DNA of 64,000 bases from Streptomyces lienomycini (GCF_027947595.1 NZ_CP116257.1:7066001-7130000), one strand, 5' to 3'. Numbered from the stretch's first letter, positions 27,342 to 38,855 are shown. A program made the numbers and translations. Notes: generated by a model not told the origin, from the sequence alone.

Positions 27342-27734
27342 ATGGCACCCGCGGCACGTTTCCGTTCCGTCGTCGTCGACTGCCCCGAACCCCGAGAGCT
27401 GGCCCGCTTCTACGCGGCGGTCGGGGGCGGCACGACCGACGAGGCGGACCCGGACTGGGTGGTCCTGCACCTGCCCGACGGACCGCGCGTCTCCTTCCAG
27501 CGGGCCCCGGACCTCACCCCGCCCGAGTGGCCGCGCTCGGACCGCAACGCCCAGCAGTTCCACCTCGACTTCGACGGCGGAGCGACCTGGACCGAGATGG
27601 ACGCGGCGCACGAGCGGGTGCTCGCGCTGGGTGCGCGGCTGCTGGACCGGCAGGACCGGGAGGAGAAGGACTTCATGGTGTACGCCGATCCGGCCGGGCA
27701 TCCGTTCTGCCTGTGCCGGACCGAGCACTCCTGA
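27342..27734 (+). CDS. VOC family protein 2
   Basis: The 130-residue neighbour of VOC 1 shares its layout: VVVDCPEPRELARFYAAVGGG, the block QQFHLDFDGGATWTEMD, and the near-identical end VYADPAGHPFCLC. It lies 32 nt downstream with its own GGGAGG ribosome site, so the two form an operon born by tandem duplication. Sequence between conserved blocks has drifted, so ligands may differ. Function is unknown. Confidence 0.8.
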   Translation: MAPAARFRSVVVDCPEPRELARFYAAVGGGTTDEADPDWVVLHLPDGPRVSFQRAPDLTPPEWPRSDRNAQQFHLDFDGGATWTEMDAAHERVLALGARLLDRQDREEKDFMVYADPAGHPFCLCRTEHS

Positions 27735-27749
27735 CGCCGCCGGGTCCCC

Positions 27750-28880
27750 TCAGCCGTCCAGGTCGGCGATCGTCGCCGTGGACGGCTCGCGGCGGGTCTG
27801 TGCCGCTCGCGCGGTGAAGGCCGCCGCGCGCAGCACGCGCTGCACGTTTCCCCAGGTCAGCAGGGCCACGTCCGCCTCGTCCCAGCCCCGGCGGAGCAGT
27901 TCGGCGACGAGCCGCGGGTAGCAGGAGGGGTCACCCAGCTCCAGCGGGTGGGCGCTGCCGGTGTCGTAGGTGCCGGACAGGCCGACGCTCCGCGGTCCGG
28001 CGACCGTGCGGACGTGGTCGAGGTGGTCGGCGACGTCCCGGACCGTCGGGCCGGTCTGCTCGGCGGTCAGCGGCACCATGCACAGGCCGCCGGCCGCGCC
28101 CAGCTCCACCAGCAGGTCGTCGGGCAGGTTGGCGGGGTGCGGGCGCAGGGCGCGGGCGGCGGAGCGGGTGCACAGCACCGGCGCCTTGGACACCGCGAGG
28201 GTACGGCGGAGGGTCTCGGCGCCGGCGCCCGAGAGGTCCGCGAGCACGCCGAGCCGGTTCATCTCGCGGACGACCTCCTCGCCGAACCGGGTCAGCCCCG
28301 CCTCACCCGCCCAGCTCACCCCGGTCAGCGTGAGCACACGCAGGCCGAGGGCGTGCAGGGAACGCAGGATGCCGAGGCGGTCGCCGACGGCGGCGGCGCC
28401 CGCCGGACCGGGCAGCACGGCGACCCGGCCGCAGTTGCGGGCGTCGATGGCCTGCCCCGCGTCATAGGCCAGGCGCAGGCCCTCGGGGTGGGCCCGTACG
28501 ACCGTCTTGACCAGGTCCAGCTGCTCCAGCGCGGCGCCGACCGCGTCGCCCCCGTCGACGGGCTCGGGCAGGTGCAGCGACCACAGCAGGGCCCCCACGT
28601 GCCCCTCGCGCAGTCGCGGCACGTCGGTGTCGACGGCGCTCTCGCCCAGCTCCAGGTCGTACCAGGGCAGGTGCCCGAGCGCCCCGGACAGGCCGTTGCA
28701 GCCGTCGGCGACGGGGTGGGCGGCCAGTACGGCGTGCGCCCGGGTCAGCGGCTCGTCGTCGGGGTCGGACACGGGCGCGTAGGGCTCCGGCGGAACGACC
28801 TCCGCGGCGATCGGCACAGGCAGGTCGTCGAGCCCGCCGGCCTCGGTACCGGCGTGCAGGTCGTCCTGGAGGTCTGCCAT
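27750..28880 (-). CDS. Renal-dipeptidase-like protein lacking all metal ligands (probable pseudoenzyme)
   Basis: This 376-residue protein aligns throughout with the membrane-dipeptidase family and with the gene at 29205-30383. Every metal ligand is changed: the HxD pair is C61 and G63 (DGCNGLSG for DGHNDLPW), the bridging Glu is A160 (GPAGAAAV for GAEGGHSI), the two later His are G218 (LADLSGAG) and R239 (CTRSAAR), and the final Asp is T304 (SGTYDT). The active-site His of TLTHND is also Gly. The fold framework (REMNRLGV, NLPDDLL, VADHLDHVRTVAG) is intact and the frame is open, so it is preserved but not catalytic in the usual way. The start is the ATG at 28878-28880 behind ACGGAG. Confidence 0.85.
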   Translation of the reverse strand: MADLQDDLHAGTEAGGLDDLPVPIAAEVVPPEPYAPVSDPDDEPLTRAHAVLAAHPVADGCNGLSGALGHLPWYDLELGESAVDTDVPRLREGHVGALLWSLHLPEPVDGGDAVGAALEQLDLVKTVVRAHPEGLRLAYDAGQAIDARNCGRVAVLPGPAGAAAVGDRLGILRSLHALGLRVLTLTGVSWAGEAGLTRFGEEVVREMNRLGVLADLSGAGAETLRRTLAVSKAPVLCTRSAARALRPHPANLPDDLLVELGAAGGLCMVPLTAEQTGPTVRDVADHLDHVRTVAGPRSVGLSGTYDTGSAHPLELGDPSCYPRLVAELLRRGWDEADVALLTWGNVQRVLRAAAFTARAAQTRREPSTATIADLDG

Positions 28881-29204
28881 GGCGGGCTCCGTACGGTCGT
28901 CGTGAGGTACGGCCACCGTCGCACGGAGCGGAAAGGGCTTCCTGGTGGGTGGGGCGTTCGGGGGTACGCTGCTCAGCCCCCGGCCGCGTCGATCACCCCG
29001 TCCAAGGCGGCCCTGGACGGAGCCGGCCGGTGATCTTCCGGTCGGTGCGGGCGCGCTCGGCGGTGAGGTCGGCGACCAGCCTCGGCGTGGCGACCGCCGG
29101 GGGGGGGCCGCCGGAGTCGATCTGATCGCCCCGGGACGGCCCTTCACGCACGGGGGCGGGGCGACCGGCTGCACCGGCCACCCCGCCCTCGGAGACGCGA
29201 CGGC
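28881..29204. other. Gap between the two dipeptidase genes with degraded coding-like sequence
   Basis: This 324-bp gap has a run of nine G from 29099. On the minus strand short stretches read like protein in alternating frames (RLVADLTAERARTDRKI, then AALDGVIDAAGG before a stop near 28977), as though a frame had been broken. I cannot name a family. No convincing promoter or terminator is seen. Confidence 0.35.
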
Positions 29205-32100
<2,896 letters not shown>

Positions 32101-32265
32101 GCCCCTAGCGTATCGGCCGCGCGGAGCCCACCTGTTTACCGGCCGTTTCCGGCCTCTCCCGGCGCCCGTTCCGGGCTCCGCGGGACCGTCCGCAGGAAGA
32201 TCGCGCGTCCGGGTGGTTAGCATGAACGGATTGACGCCAACCGACGGACGGGGGCCTGCACGACC

Positions 32266-32838
32266 ATGGGACATGGTTCCTCGGGTGCTCAGACGGCTCC
32301 CCCCACGGCCGGAGCGCCCCGCGCCGGTGTACGGCAGCGGATCGACCGGCTCGTCCGCGAGGTCGTGAAGTTCGGTGCCGTGGGCGGTGCGGGTGTGCTG
32401 GTCAACCTGCTCGTCTTCAACTTCGTACGGCACACGACCGACCTCGCGGTGGTGCGGGCCAGCATCATCGCCACCATCGTGGCGATCGTCTTCAACTACC
32501 TCGGCTTCCGCTACTTCACCTACCGCGACCGCGACAAGAGCGGCCGCACCCGTGAGATGTCGCTGTTCCTGCTGTTCAGCGCGATCGGGCTGGTGATCGA
32601 GAACGGGGTGCTCTACACAGCGACGTACGGTTTCGGCTGGGACAGCCCGCTGCAGAGCAACATCTTCAAGTTCCTCGGCATCGGGATCGGCACGCTGTTC
32701 CGTTTCTGGTCGTACCGCAGCTGGGTCTTCCGCGCGATGCCGGCCCGCGAAGCGGTGGCCCGGGCGCAGACCTTCATGGAGCACGAGGACCCGACCGCGA
32801 TGCGCACGGTGGACGGCGCCCCGGTGGTCCGCCGCTGA
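32266..32838 (+). CDS. GtrA family membrane protein
   Basis: The 190-residue protein has four predicted membrane helices typical of GtrA/DPMS-type proteins (VVKFGAVGGAGVLVNLLVF; IIATIVAIVFNYLGFRYFTY; LFLLFSAIGLVIENGVLY; FLGIGIGTLFRFWSYRSWVF). GtrA proteins are thought to flip or help use polyprenyl-phosphate-linked sugars for wall polysaccharide or phage-type glucosylation. The arrangement opposite purK, with a 165-bp divergent gap, suggests its own promoter. A link with the nearby glycopolymer genes is plausible but unproven. Confidence 0.85.
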   Translation: MGHGSSGAQTAPPTAGAPRAGVRQRIDRLVREVVKFGAVGGAGVLVNLLVFNFVRHTTDLAVVRASIIATIVAIVFNYLGFRYFTYRDRDKSGRTREMSLFLLFSAIGLVIENGVLYTATYGFGWDSPLQSNIFKFLGIGIGTLFRFWSYRSWVFRAMPAREAVARAQTFMEHEDPTAMRTVDGAPVVRR

Positions 32839-32859
32839 CGCCCGCGTCCGCGCCCCCGG

Positions 32860-34134
32860 TCAGCGCACCGTCTGCCCCGCGTCGCCGGAGGACTTCTTCG
32901 GCGGCGGTGTACGGGACAGGAACAGGCCGAAGACCGGCGGACGCCCCTGGAGCAGCTCCAGGCGGCCGCCGTCCGCCTCGGCCAGGTCGCGGGCGACGGC
33001 GAGGCCGATGCCGGTGGAGTTGCGTCCGCTGATCGCCCGCTCGAAGATCCGCGCCCCGAGGTCTCCCGGCACGCCGGGGCCCTCGTCGGTGACCTCGACG
33101 ACGGCCTGGTTGCCGGTCACCCGGGTCCGCAGGGCGACCGTGCCGCCGCCGTGCATCAGGGAGTTCTCGATCAGCGCGGCCAGGACCTGCGCCACGGCGC
33201 CCGGGGTGCCGACGGCCGTCAGATGGCGTTTGCCGGAGCTGACGATGGCCCGCCCCTCACTGCGGTAGGCGGGGCGCCACTCGGCGATCTGCTGCTGGAT
33301 GACGTCGTCCAGTTCGAAGGTGACGGCGGAGCCGCTGCGCGGGTCGCGGGAGTTGGTGAGCAGCCGGTCCACGACGTCCGTCAGCCGCTCCACCTGCGAC
33401 AGCGCGATCGTCGCCTCCTCCTTCACCGTCTCCGGTTCGTCGGTGAGGGTGATCTCCTCCAGCCGCATCGACAGCGCCGTCAGCGGTGTGCGCAGCTGGT
33501 GGGAGGCGTCGGCGGCCAGGCGCCGCTCGGCGGTGAGCATCCGGGCGATGCGCTCGGCGGAGGAGTCCAGCACGTCCGCGACCCGGTCCAGCTCGGGGAC
33601 GCCGTACCGCTTGTGCCGGGGGCGCGGGTCGCCGGAGCCGAGGCGTTCGGCGGTCTCGGCGAGGTCGGTGAGCGGGGAGGCGAGGCGGTTGGCCTGCCGG
33701 ATCGCCAGCAGGACGGCGGCGATCACCGCGAGCAGCGCCACCAGGCCGATGATGAGCAGGGTCCGCCCGACCTCGCGGGTCACCGAGGAGCTGGGCTCCT
33801 CGACGAGGACGGTCTCGCCCTCCTCGCCGGTGGCCCTGCCCTGGAGCACCTCGCCGGACGGCTTGCTGCCGACCTCGATGACCGGTTCACCGGGGATGCG
33901 GATGACGGCGTAGCGGGCGTCGCGGATCTGCTCCCGCAGGAACCCGGCGTCGACGGAGCCGGTGCCGATCAGCCGGCTGTCCACGATGCTGGCCAGCCGC
34001 ACGGCCTCCAGGTCGACGCGTTCCTGGGCGGTGCTGCTGATCGTCCGGGTCTCGACGATGACGAGGGAGACGCCGAAGACGGCGATCACGACGAGCACCA
34101 CGGCGAGCGTGGACTGGATCAGTCGACGGCGCAT
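32860..34134 (-). CDS. Two-component sensor histidine kinase
   Basis: The 424-residue kinase has a membrane helix at about 8-27, an extracytoplasmic sensor of about 95 residues, a second helix at about 125-145, a HAMP linker, the phospho-acceptor H212 in ADASHQLRTPLTAL, then the ATPase motifs ENSLMHGGG (N), DEGPGVPG (G1) and STGIGLAVA (G2). It lies 34 nt downstream of its response regulator and forms an operon with it. The signal is unknown. The C-terminal tail is Pro/Lys-rich. Confidence 0.92.
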   Translation of the reverse strand: MRRRLIQSTLAVVLVVIAVFGVSLVIVETRTISSTAQERVDLEAVRLASIVDSRLIGTGSVDAGFLREQIRDARYAVIRIPGEPVIEVGSKPSGEVLQGRATGEEGETVLVEEPSSSVTREVGRTLLIIGLVALLAVIAAVLLAIRQANRLASPLTDLAETAERLGSGDPRPRHKRYGVPELDRVADVLDSSAERIARMLTAERRLAADASHQLRTPLTALSMRLEEITLTDEPETVKEEATIALSQVERLTDVVDRLLTNSRDPRSGSAVTFELDDVIQQQIAEWRPAYRSEGRAIVSSGKRHLTAVGTPGAVAQVLAALIENSLMHGGGTVALRTRVTGNQAVVEVTDEGPGVPGDLGARIFERAISGRNSTGIGLAVARDLAEADGGRLELLQGRPPVFGLFLSRTPPPKKSSGDAGQTVR

Positions 34135-34168
34135 GACCTCTTACCCGGACGGGCCCTCGCGGGCGGGC

Positions 34169-34846
34169 TCAGTTCTTCTCGAAGCGGAAGCCCACACCGC
34201 GCACGGTGGCGATGTAGCGGGGGTTGGCCGCGTCGTCGCCGAGCTTCTTGCGCAGCCAGGAGATGTGCATGTCGAGGGTCTTGGTCGACGACCACCAGGT
34301 GGTGTCCCAGACCTCGCGCATCAGCTGGTCGCGGGTGACGACCCGGCCCGCGTCGCGCACCAGGACCCGCAGCAGGTCGAACTCCTTGGCGGTGAGCTGG
34401 AGCTCCTCCTCGCCCATCCAGGCGCGGTGCGACTCGACGTCGATGCGCACGCCGTGGGTGGCGGGCGGCTGCGGGGGCTCGACGGCGCCGCGCCGCAGCA
34501 GGGCCCGGACCCGGGCGAGCAGTTCGGCGAGGCGGAAGGGCTTGGTGACGTAGTCGTCGGCGCCCGCGTCGAGGCCGACGACGGTGTCCACCTCGTCGGC
34601 GCGGGCGGTCAGGATCAGGATCGGCACGGCGTGGCCCTCGGACCGCAGCCGGCGGGCGACCTCGAGACCGTCCATGCCCGGCAGACCCAGGTCGAGCACG
34701 ACCAGGTCGACGCCCCCCTGCAGTCCCGCGTCGAGTGCGGTGGGTCCGTCCTCACGCACCTCGACCTCGTACCCTTCCCGGCGCAGTGCGCGGGCCAGCG
34801 GCTCCGAGATGGACGCGTCGTCCTCGGCGAGCAGTACACGGGTCAT
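34169..34846 (-). CDS. OmpR/PhoB-family response regulator
   Basis: The 225-residue regulator has a receiver domain with acidic pocket EDD (8-10), phospho-acceptor D52, T80 and K102, and a winged-helix DNA-binding domain from about 130 to 222 (ELQLTAKEFDLLRVLVRDAG ... RKLGDDAANPRYIATVRGVGFRFE). I use the ATG at 34844-34846 (MTRVLLAEDD); a longer reading has no family support. It is the first gene of the regulator-kinase operon. Targets are unknown. Confidence 0.93.
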   Translation of the reverse strand: MTRVLLAEDDASISEPLARALRREGYEVEVREDGPTALDAGLQGGVDLVVLDLGLPGMDGLEVARRLRSEGHAVPILILTARADEVDTVVGLDAGADDYVTKPFRLAELLARVRALLRRGAVEPPQPPATHGVRIDVESHRAWMGEEELQLTAKEFDLLRVLVRDAGRVVTRDQLMREVWDTTWWSSTKTLDMHISWLRKKLGDDAANPRYIATVRGVGFRFEKN

Positions 34847-35132
34847 GAGCTGATGGTAGACCGCTCGGCCCAACCCCCGGGGCAAGATCGCTCCGAGGGC
34901 CTCTTACCTACGGACAAGCCGGGCACCCGCCGCGTGACCTGCCGTGTCACCCCCGCGTTCGAACCTGCGGCTGTGGGGTGCCATCCTGGGATGGACCTTC
35001 GAATGATCGTTCGCGGTTCCATCATTCCCTGTGATCCGCGTCTCAAGTCCTTCCATACCGGGCGGTGTCCTGCCGTATGGTGAATCAGCGCCTGTAGCAC
35101 CCAGAGGACCTTTGGCGGCAGTACGACGCTGA

Positions 35133-35187
35133 AGGTCCCTTTCGCGTGCGGGCCGGCCCCCACGGCCGGCCTTGAAAGGAATGACCT
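35133..35187 (+). promoter_or_regulatory. Nested hairpin in the leader of the POT transporter gene
   Basis: GGCCGGCC (35151-35158) pairs with GGCCGGCC (35164-35171) around a 5-nt loop. Outside it CTTTC (35139-35143) pairs with GAAAG (35174-35178), and AGGTC (35133-35137) with GACCT (35183-35187). Three nested arms suggest a folded 5' leader about 190-240 nt before the start codon. Confidence 0.55.
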
Positions 35188-35214
35188 GTGGCCGGGCCTC
35201 ACCGCGTGCAGTGA
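35188..35214 (+). CDS. Possible 8-codon leader peptide (very tentative)
   Basis: GTG at 35188 opens a reading of MAGPHRVQ before TGA, preceded by AAAGGA about 8 nt upstream and overlapping the foot of the leader hairpin. It may be chance. No run of a single regulatory codon is present, so any attenuation would not be of the classical amino-acid type. Confidence 0.2.
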   Translation: MAGPHRVQ

Positions 35215-35375
35215 CGCGCGCAGAGGCGTGGATCCCGGTGGTCGCCGCCCACCGCTTCGCAATCCGGAGCGGAATCCCCCAGGCGTGGGACGGGTGGGAC
35301 AGGCCGCCGGTGCCGGCCGCCCCCCACCGGGCGCGCATCGCCTCATGAGCGCGTCCCGACCAGCAAGGATCGACC

Positions 35376-36872
35376 ATGGCGTCCAGCCTGACGAAGGACT
35401 CGGTCACTCCGGGCACCCCCGGCTCCGAGAAGACCTTCTTCGGCCACCCCCGCGGACTGGCCACACTCTTCATGACCGAGATGTGGGAGAGGTTCTCCTA
35501 CTACGGCATGAGGGCTCTGCTCCCGCTGTACCTCGTCGCCCCGGGTGGTCTCGGCCTCGGCGCCGGCACCGCGACCGCGATCTACTCGGTGTACCTCTCG
35601 CTGGTGTACCTGCTCACGATGCCGGGCGGCTGGTTCGGCGACCGCGTCTGGGGCCCCCGCAAGACCGTCGCCATCGCCGGTGGCGTCATCATGCTCGGCC
35701 ACCTCACGCTGGCGCTGCCGTCCTCCGGCACGTTCTACGCGGGCCTCGGCCTGGTCGCCATCGGCTCGGGCCTGCTGAAGGCCAACATCTCGACGATGGT
35801 CGGCCAGCTCTACGACGGCCCCGACGACCCGCGCCGCGACGGTGGCTTCACCGTCTTCTACATGGGCATCAACCTCGGTGCCTTCGCCGCGCCGCTGACC
35901 ATCGGCACCGTCGGTGAGAGCGTCAACTGGCACCTGGGCTTCGCGCTCGCCGCGGTCGGCATGGGCCTGGGCGTGATCCAGTTCCTGCTCGGCAGCCGCC
36001 ACCTGGCCCCGCACTCCAGCTCGGTCCCGAAGCCGCTGTCGGCCCAGGAGAAGGCCTCGACGCTGCGCAAGGCCGCGTTCTGGGCCGCGCTGGCCGTCGT
36101 GTTCTACGCGATCGTCGGCTTCTCCGGCCACTACACGCTGAACTGGATCCTGGTCCCGCTGACCCTGCTCGGCGTGATCATCCCGGTGCTGGTGCTGACC
36201 AACATCAAGCGCGACAAGTCCCTGGACCGGGCCGAGCAGTCCAAGATGTCGGCGTACATCTGGTTCTTCGTCGCCGCGGCCGTGTTCTGGATGATCTACG
36301 ACCAGGGCGGCTCGACCCTGTCGCTCTTCGCCGACTCCTCGGCGAACAACAGCGTCTTCGGCTGGGGCTTCCCGGTCTCCTGGTACCAGTCGGTGAACCC
36401 GGTCATCATCATGGCGCTGGCCCCGGTCTTCGCCACGCTGTGGCTGGCGCTCAACCGTCGCGGCAAGGAGCCGAGCACGGTCGTCAAGTTCTGCGGCGGT
36501 CTGGTGCTGGTCGGCCTGTCCTTCTTCCTCTTCCTGGCCCCGCTGGGCATCGCGGAGGGCGGCCACAAGGCGGCGGCCCTGTGGCTGGTGGCGATCTACT
36601 TCGTCCAGACCTGCGGTGAGCTGATGCTCTCCCCGGTCGGCCTGTCGGTGACGACGAAGATGGCGCCGGTGAAGTACGCCTCGCAGATGATGGGCGTCTG
36701 GTTCCTGGCCGTCACCGCCGGTGACGCCACGACCGGCCTGCTCTCCATCGCCGGCGTCGACCTCAACAAGACGGGCATCGTCGCCGCGGAGGCGACGCTC
36801 GCGGTGGTCGCGGGCGTCGCGATCTGGATGTACCGCAAGCGCGTCAAGGAACTCATGGGCGACGTGCGCTGA
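35376..36872 (+). CDS. POT/PTR family proton-coupled peptide transporter
   Basis: The 498-residue inner-membrane protein imports di- and tripeptides with protons. It has the N-terminal ExxERFxYY motif as EMWERFSYYGMRALL, the PTR2 signatures GGWFGDRVWGPRKT and FYMGINLGAFAAPLTIG, and a later EL(M)LSPVGLS motif. About 14 hydrophobic segments are visible. The start ATG follows AAGGATC. The gene stands alone, bounded by a terminator. Imported dipeptides would be substrates for the cytosolic dipeptidase at 29205-30383 (inference). Confidence 0.92.
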   Translation: MASSLTKDSVTPGTPGSEKTFFGHPRGLATLFMTEMWERFSYYGMRALLPLYLVAPGGLGLGAGTATAIYSVYLSLVYLLTMPGGWFGDRVWGPRKTVAIAGGVIMLGHLTLALPSSGTFYAGLGLVAIGSGLLKANISTMVGQLYDGPDDPRRDGGFTVFYMGINLGAFAAPLTIGTVGESVNWHLGFALAAVGMGLGVIQFLLGSRHLAPHSSSVPKPLSAQEKASTLRKAAFWAALAVVFYAIVGFSGHYTLNWILVPLTLLGVIIPVLVLTNIKRDKSLDRAEQSKMSAYIWFFVAAAVFWMIYDQGGSTLSLFADSSANNSVFGWGFPVSWYQSVNPVIIMALAPVFATLWLALNRRGKEPSTVVKFCGGLVLVGLSFFLFLAPLGIAEGGHKAAALWLVAIYFVQTCGELMLSPVGLSVTTKMAPVKYASQMMGVWFLAVTAGDATTGLLSIAGVDLNKTGIVAAEATLAVVAGVAIWMYRKRVKELMGDVR

Positions 36873-36899
36873 GTCCGGCGGACGGCTGTCCGTCTGCTG

Positions 36900-36938
36900 C
36901 GGAGGGTCACCTCATCCGGTGGATGGGGTGGCCCTCCG
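36900..36938. terminator. Terminator after the POT transporter
   Basis: An 18-bp stem (36900-36917 with 36921-36938, two G-T wobbles) with a 3-nt loop GGT begins 28 nt after the transporter stop. No T-run follows. Confidence 0.75.
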
Positions 36939-37027
36939 GGCGTTCGGGCGGGGCCGGGACGTGTCGCCGTGTGCCGGTGCCGGTGCCGGTGCGGGGTACA
37001 GGCCGTTCCTCCGACTCGGGAGGGCTC

Positions 37028-37465
37028 ATGGCGACCAGGTGGAGCTTGACGATCGACTGCGCGTCCCCGGCGGACCTGGCGGCGTTCTGGGCGCCGGCGC
37101 TGGGCTGTGCGGCGAAGCCCGCACCGGCGGGGTTCGGGAGCTGGGAGGAGTGGTTCTCCCACCACGAGGTTCCGCGGGACGAGTGGGACGACGGGGCGTA
37201 CCTGTCGGATCCGGACGGTGCGGGACCCGCCCTGTCCTTCCTGAAGGTGCCGGAGCCGAAGGCTGTGAAGAACCGGGTGCACCTCGATGTGCGGGTCGGT
37301 GGCGGCCGTGAGACACCGTGGGAGGTGCGCTGGCCGCGCGTGGTCGAGGCGGTGGAGCGGTTGACCGCCGCGGGCGCGACCGTGGTCCGCGAGGAGGGGC
37401 TGGGGGGCTGGCCGGATCACGTGGTGATGGCGGACCCGGAAGGCAACGAGTTCTGTCTGCTGTGA
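37028..37465 (+). CDS. VOC (glyoxalase) superfamily protein 3
   Basis: This 145-residue VOC protein has the split beta-alpha-beta modules LTIDCASPADLAAFWAPALGC and KNRVHLDVRVGGG, ending DHVVMADPEGNEFCLL. It belongs to the subgroup with a Trp-rich insertion (WEEWFSHHEVPRDEWDD), not to the tandem pair at 26950-27734. The ATG at 37028 follows GGGAGGG. The role is unknown. Confidence 0.78.
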   Translation: MATRWSLTIDCASPADLAAFWAPALGCAAKPAPAGFGSWEEWFSHHEVPRDEWDDGAYLSDPDGAGPALSFLKVPEPKAVKNRVHLDVRVGGGRETPWEVRWPRVVEAVERLTAAGATVVREEGLGGWPDHVVMADPEGNEFCLL

Positions 37466-37488
37466 CGTCGGGTCCGGCCGGACCGACG
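37466..37488. terminator. Hairpin between VOC 3 and prsI
   Basis: CGTCGGGTCCGG pairs with CCGGACCGACG with one bulged G, right at the stop codon of VOC 3 and between convergent genes. Confidence 0.6.
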
Positions 37489-37495
37489 GCGTTCC

Positions 37496-38017
37496 CTACG
37501 CCGGAGCCCCCAGCTCGGCCCAGACCCGCTTGCCCGCGACCCCCGGCGTGCGTACGACGCCCCAGTCCAGGCACAGCCGCTGCACGATGAACATCCCGTG
37601 ACCGCCGGGGCGCCCGGCACGGTGCGGGGTCCGCGGCGCCGGCTGGCCCGTGCCCCGGTCGGAGACCTCCAGGCGGATCACCTTCTTCTCGCAGGTGATC
37701 GACAGCTCGTCCGGCCCCTCGGCGTGCAGACAGGCGTTGGTGACCAGCTCGGACACCACGAGCAGTACGTCCTCCGCGGCGGCACGCTGGTCCGCGGTGG
37801 CGGAGGGCAGCCAGCCCCAGGCGTACAGCGCCTCGCGGGTGAAGTCGCGGGCCAGCGGCACGACCCCGCTCGCATCCTCGAAGCTCAGCCTGCGGGCCTG
37901 CCGTCCACCGCCGCCCCCGGGCGCGGAAGCGGGTGCGGACGCCGCCCCGGACGCCCCGGAAGCGCCGCTGGGCTCGGGACCGCGGTCGCCCGGCGAGTAG
38001 GGCCGGGTGGTGCTCAT
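37496..38017 (-). CDS. prsI: Anti-sigma factor PrsI (RsbW-like kinase)
   Basis: The 173-residue protein has a GHKL ATPase domain of the RsbW/SpoIIAB kind. N-box residues are in VVSELVTNACLHAEG, the G1 box is DRGTGQP, and RPGGHGMFIVQRLC carries the glycine lid. An N-terminal extension of about 45 residues is Gly/Ala/Pro-rich. It should bind and inhibit SigI and phosphorylate ArsI. In S. coelicolor PrsI-ArsI-SigI is an established partner-switching set and the gene order here matches. Its start is the ATG at 38015-38017. Confidence 0.85.
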   Translation of the reverse strand: MSTTRPYSPGDRGPEPSGASGASGAASAPASAPGGGGGRQARRLSFEDASGVVPLARDFTREALYAWGWLPSATADQRAAAEDVLLVVSELVTNACLHAEGPDELSITCEKKVIRLEVSDRGTGQPAPRTPHRAGRPGGHGMFIVQRLCLDWGVVRTPGVAGKRVWAELGAPA

Positions 38018-38226
38018 CAGCGCTTCACCTCACCGATTCACCAGTTCACGTTTCAAAGTCTTGGACAGCAACGTCGTACACAGTCAGCTCAGGGTGTCTC
38101 CTGCCCGACCGGACCGTACGAACACCCCTGTATTCACCACGAGATTCGGCACGAGACACGGGACGGCGCGAAAACGCCCGCCCCGGGAAGCGCACGCGAC
38201 CCTCCGCCGGCCTGACAAGGGCCGGC

Positions 38227-38604
38227 TCAGCCGGACTCGTCGGCCAGCGCGGCCTCGAGCGTGTCGTGGAGGGTGAAGACCGCTTCGGCCCCCGTGATCT
38301 CGAAGACGCGCGCCACCACGGGCTGCATGGCCACCAGATGCACACCGCCCCCCGCGGCCTCCGCCTTCAACCGCGCACCCAGCAGGACGTTGAGTCCCGT
38401 GGAGTCGCAGAACTCCAGTCGTGAGCAGTCCACGACGAGTCGGTTGAATCCCTTGGCGAGGCAGTCCTCCAGCGGCTCGCGCAACAGATCGGCGGTGTGG
38501 TGATCCAACTCACCCGCCGGGGTCACGACGGCGCTGGGGCCCTCTTCCCGTACCTCGACCAGAAGCCGGCCCGACTGGGCACTGCCGACCGTCCCGCGGT
38601 CCAT
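38227..38604 (-). CDS. arsI: Anti-anti-sigma factor ArsI (STAS domain)
   Basis: This 125-residue STAS protein has VVTPAGELDHHTADLLREPL and the phosphorylation site S68 in FCDSTGLNVLL. Unphosphorylated, it should capture PrsI and free SigI. It lies upstream of prsI in the same direction with a 209-bp gap and is divergent from sigI. A GGGTAT box on the minus strand near 38702 could be the -10 of a SigB-type promoter for arsI, though the -35 is not convincing. Confidence 0.88.
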   Translation of the reverse strand: MDRGTVGSAQSGRLLVEVREEGPSAVVTPAGELDHHTADLLREPLEDCLAKGFNRLVVDCSRLEFCDSTGLNVLLGARLKAEAAGGGVHLVAMQPVVARVFEITGAEAVFTLHDTLEAALADESG

Positions 38605-38855
38605 GCCGTTTCTCTCTCCCGAGGTCGTGACTGCTGCTGACGCCCTCGAACACTACGCCTTCCCACGGCACTCCGACACCCGAACAACCGCACAGAAACG
38701 GACATACCCGCACAGAACACACTTGCGGTTGGCTCGGTAAACCCGGTAGGGCTAGTAGGACACGCAAACCGACACGGCCGGCTTTGGAGGCGCCGCACAC
38801 CGCAGTGCACGAATTTGGCTTCGGCAGCCGTATGCCGAGAACGATGGAGGACATC

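Larger units (their letters stand above)
34847..35375. other. Long divergent gap between the response regulator and the POT transporter
   Basis: This 529-bp gap is mixed in composition, with AT-richer parts near 34990-35110. It holds the nested hairpin at 35133-35187, a possible 8-codon leader at 35188-35214, and nothing else I can name. A GTTCGAACC string near 34957 is not part of a tRNA. Both flanking genes should have promoters here, but I find no clear consensus. Confidence 0.5.

Noticed and set aside
34950..34975. GTTCGAACC string like a tRNA T-loop
   Set aside because: The flanks do not pair as a 5-bp T-stem, and no anticodon or acceptor arm can be drawn around it.
38702..38707. GGGTAT on the minus strand as a SigB-type -10 for arsI
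   Set aside because: No GNNT or GTTT -35 is found 14-16 nt upstream, so I mention it only in the arsI entry.
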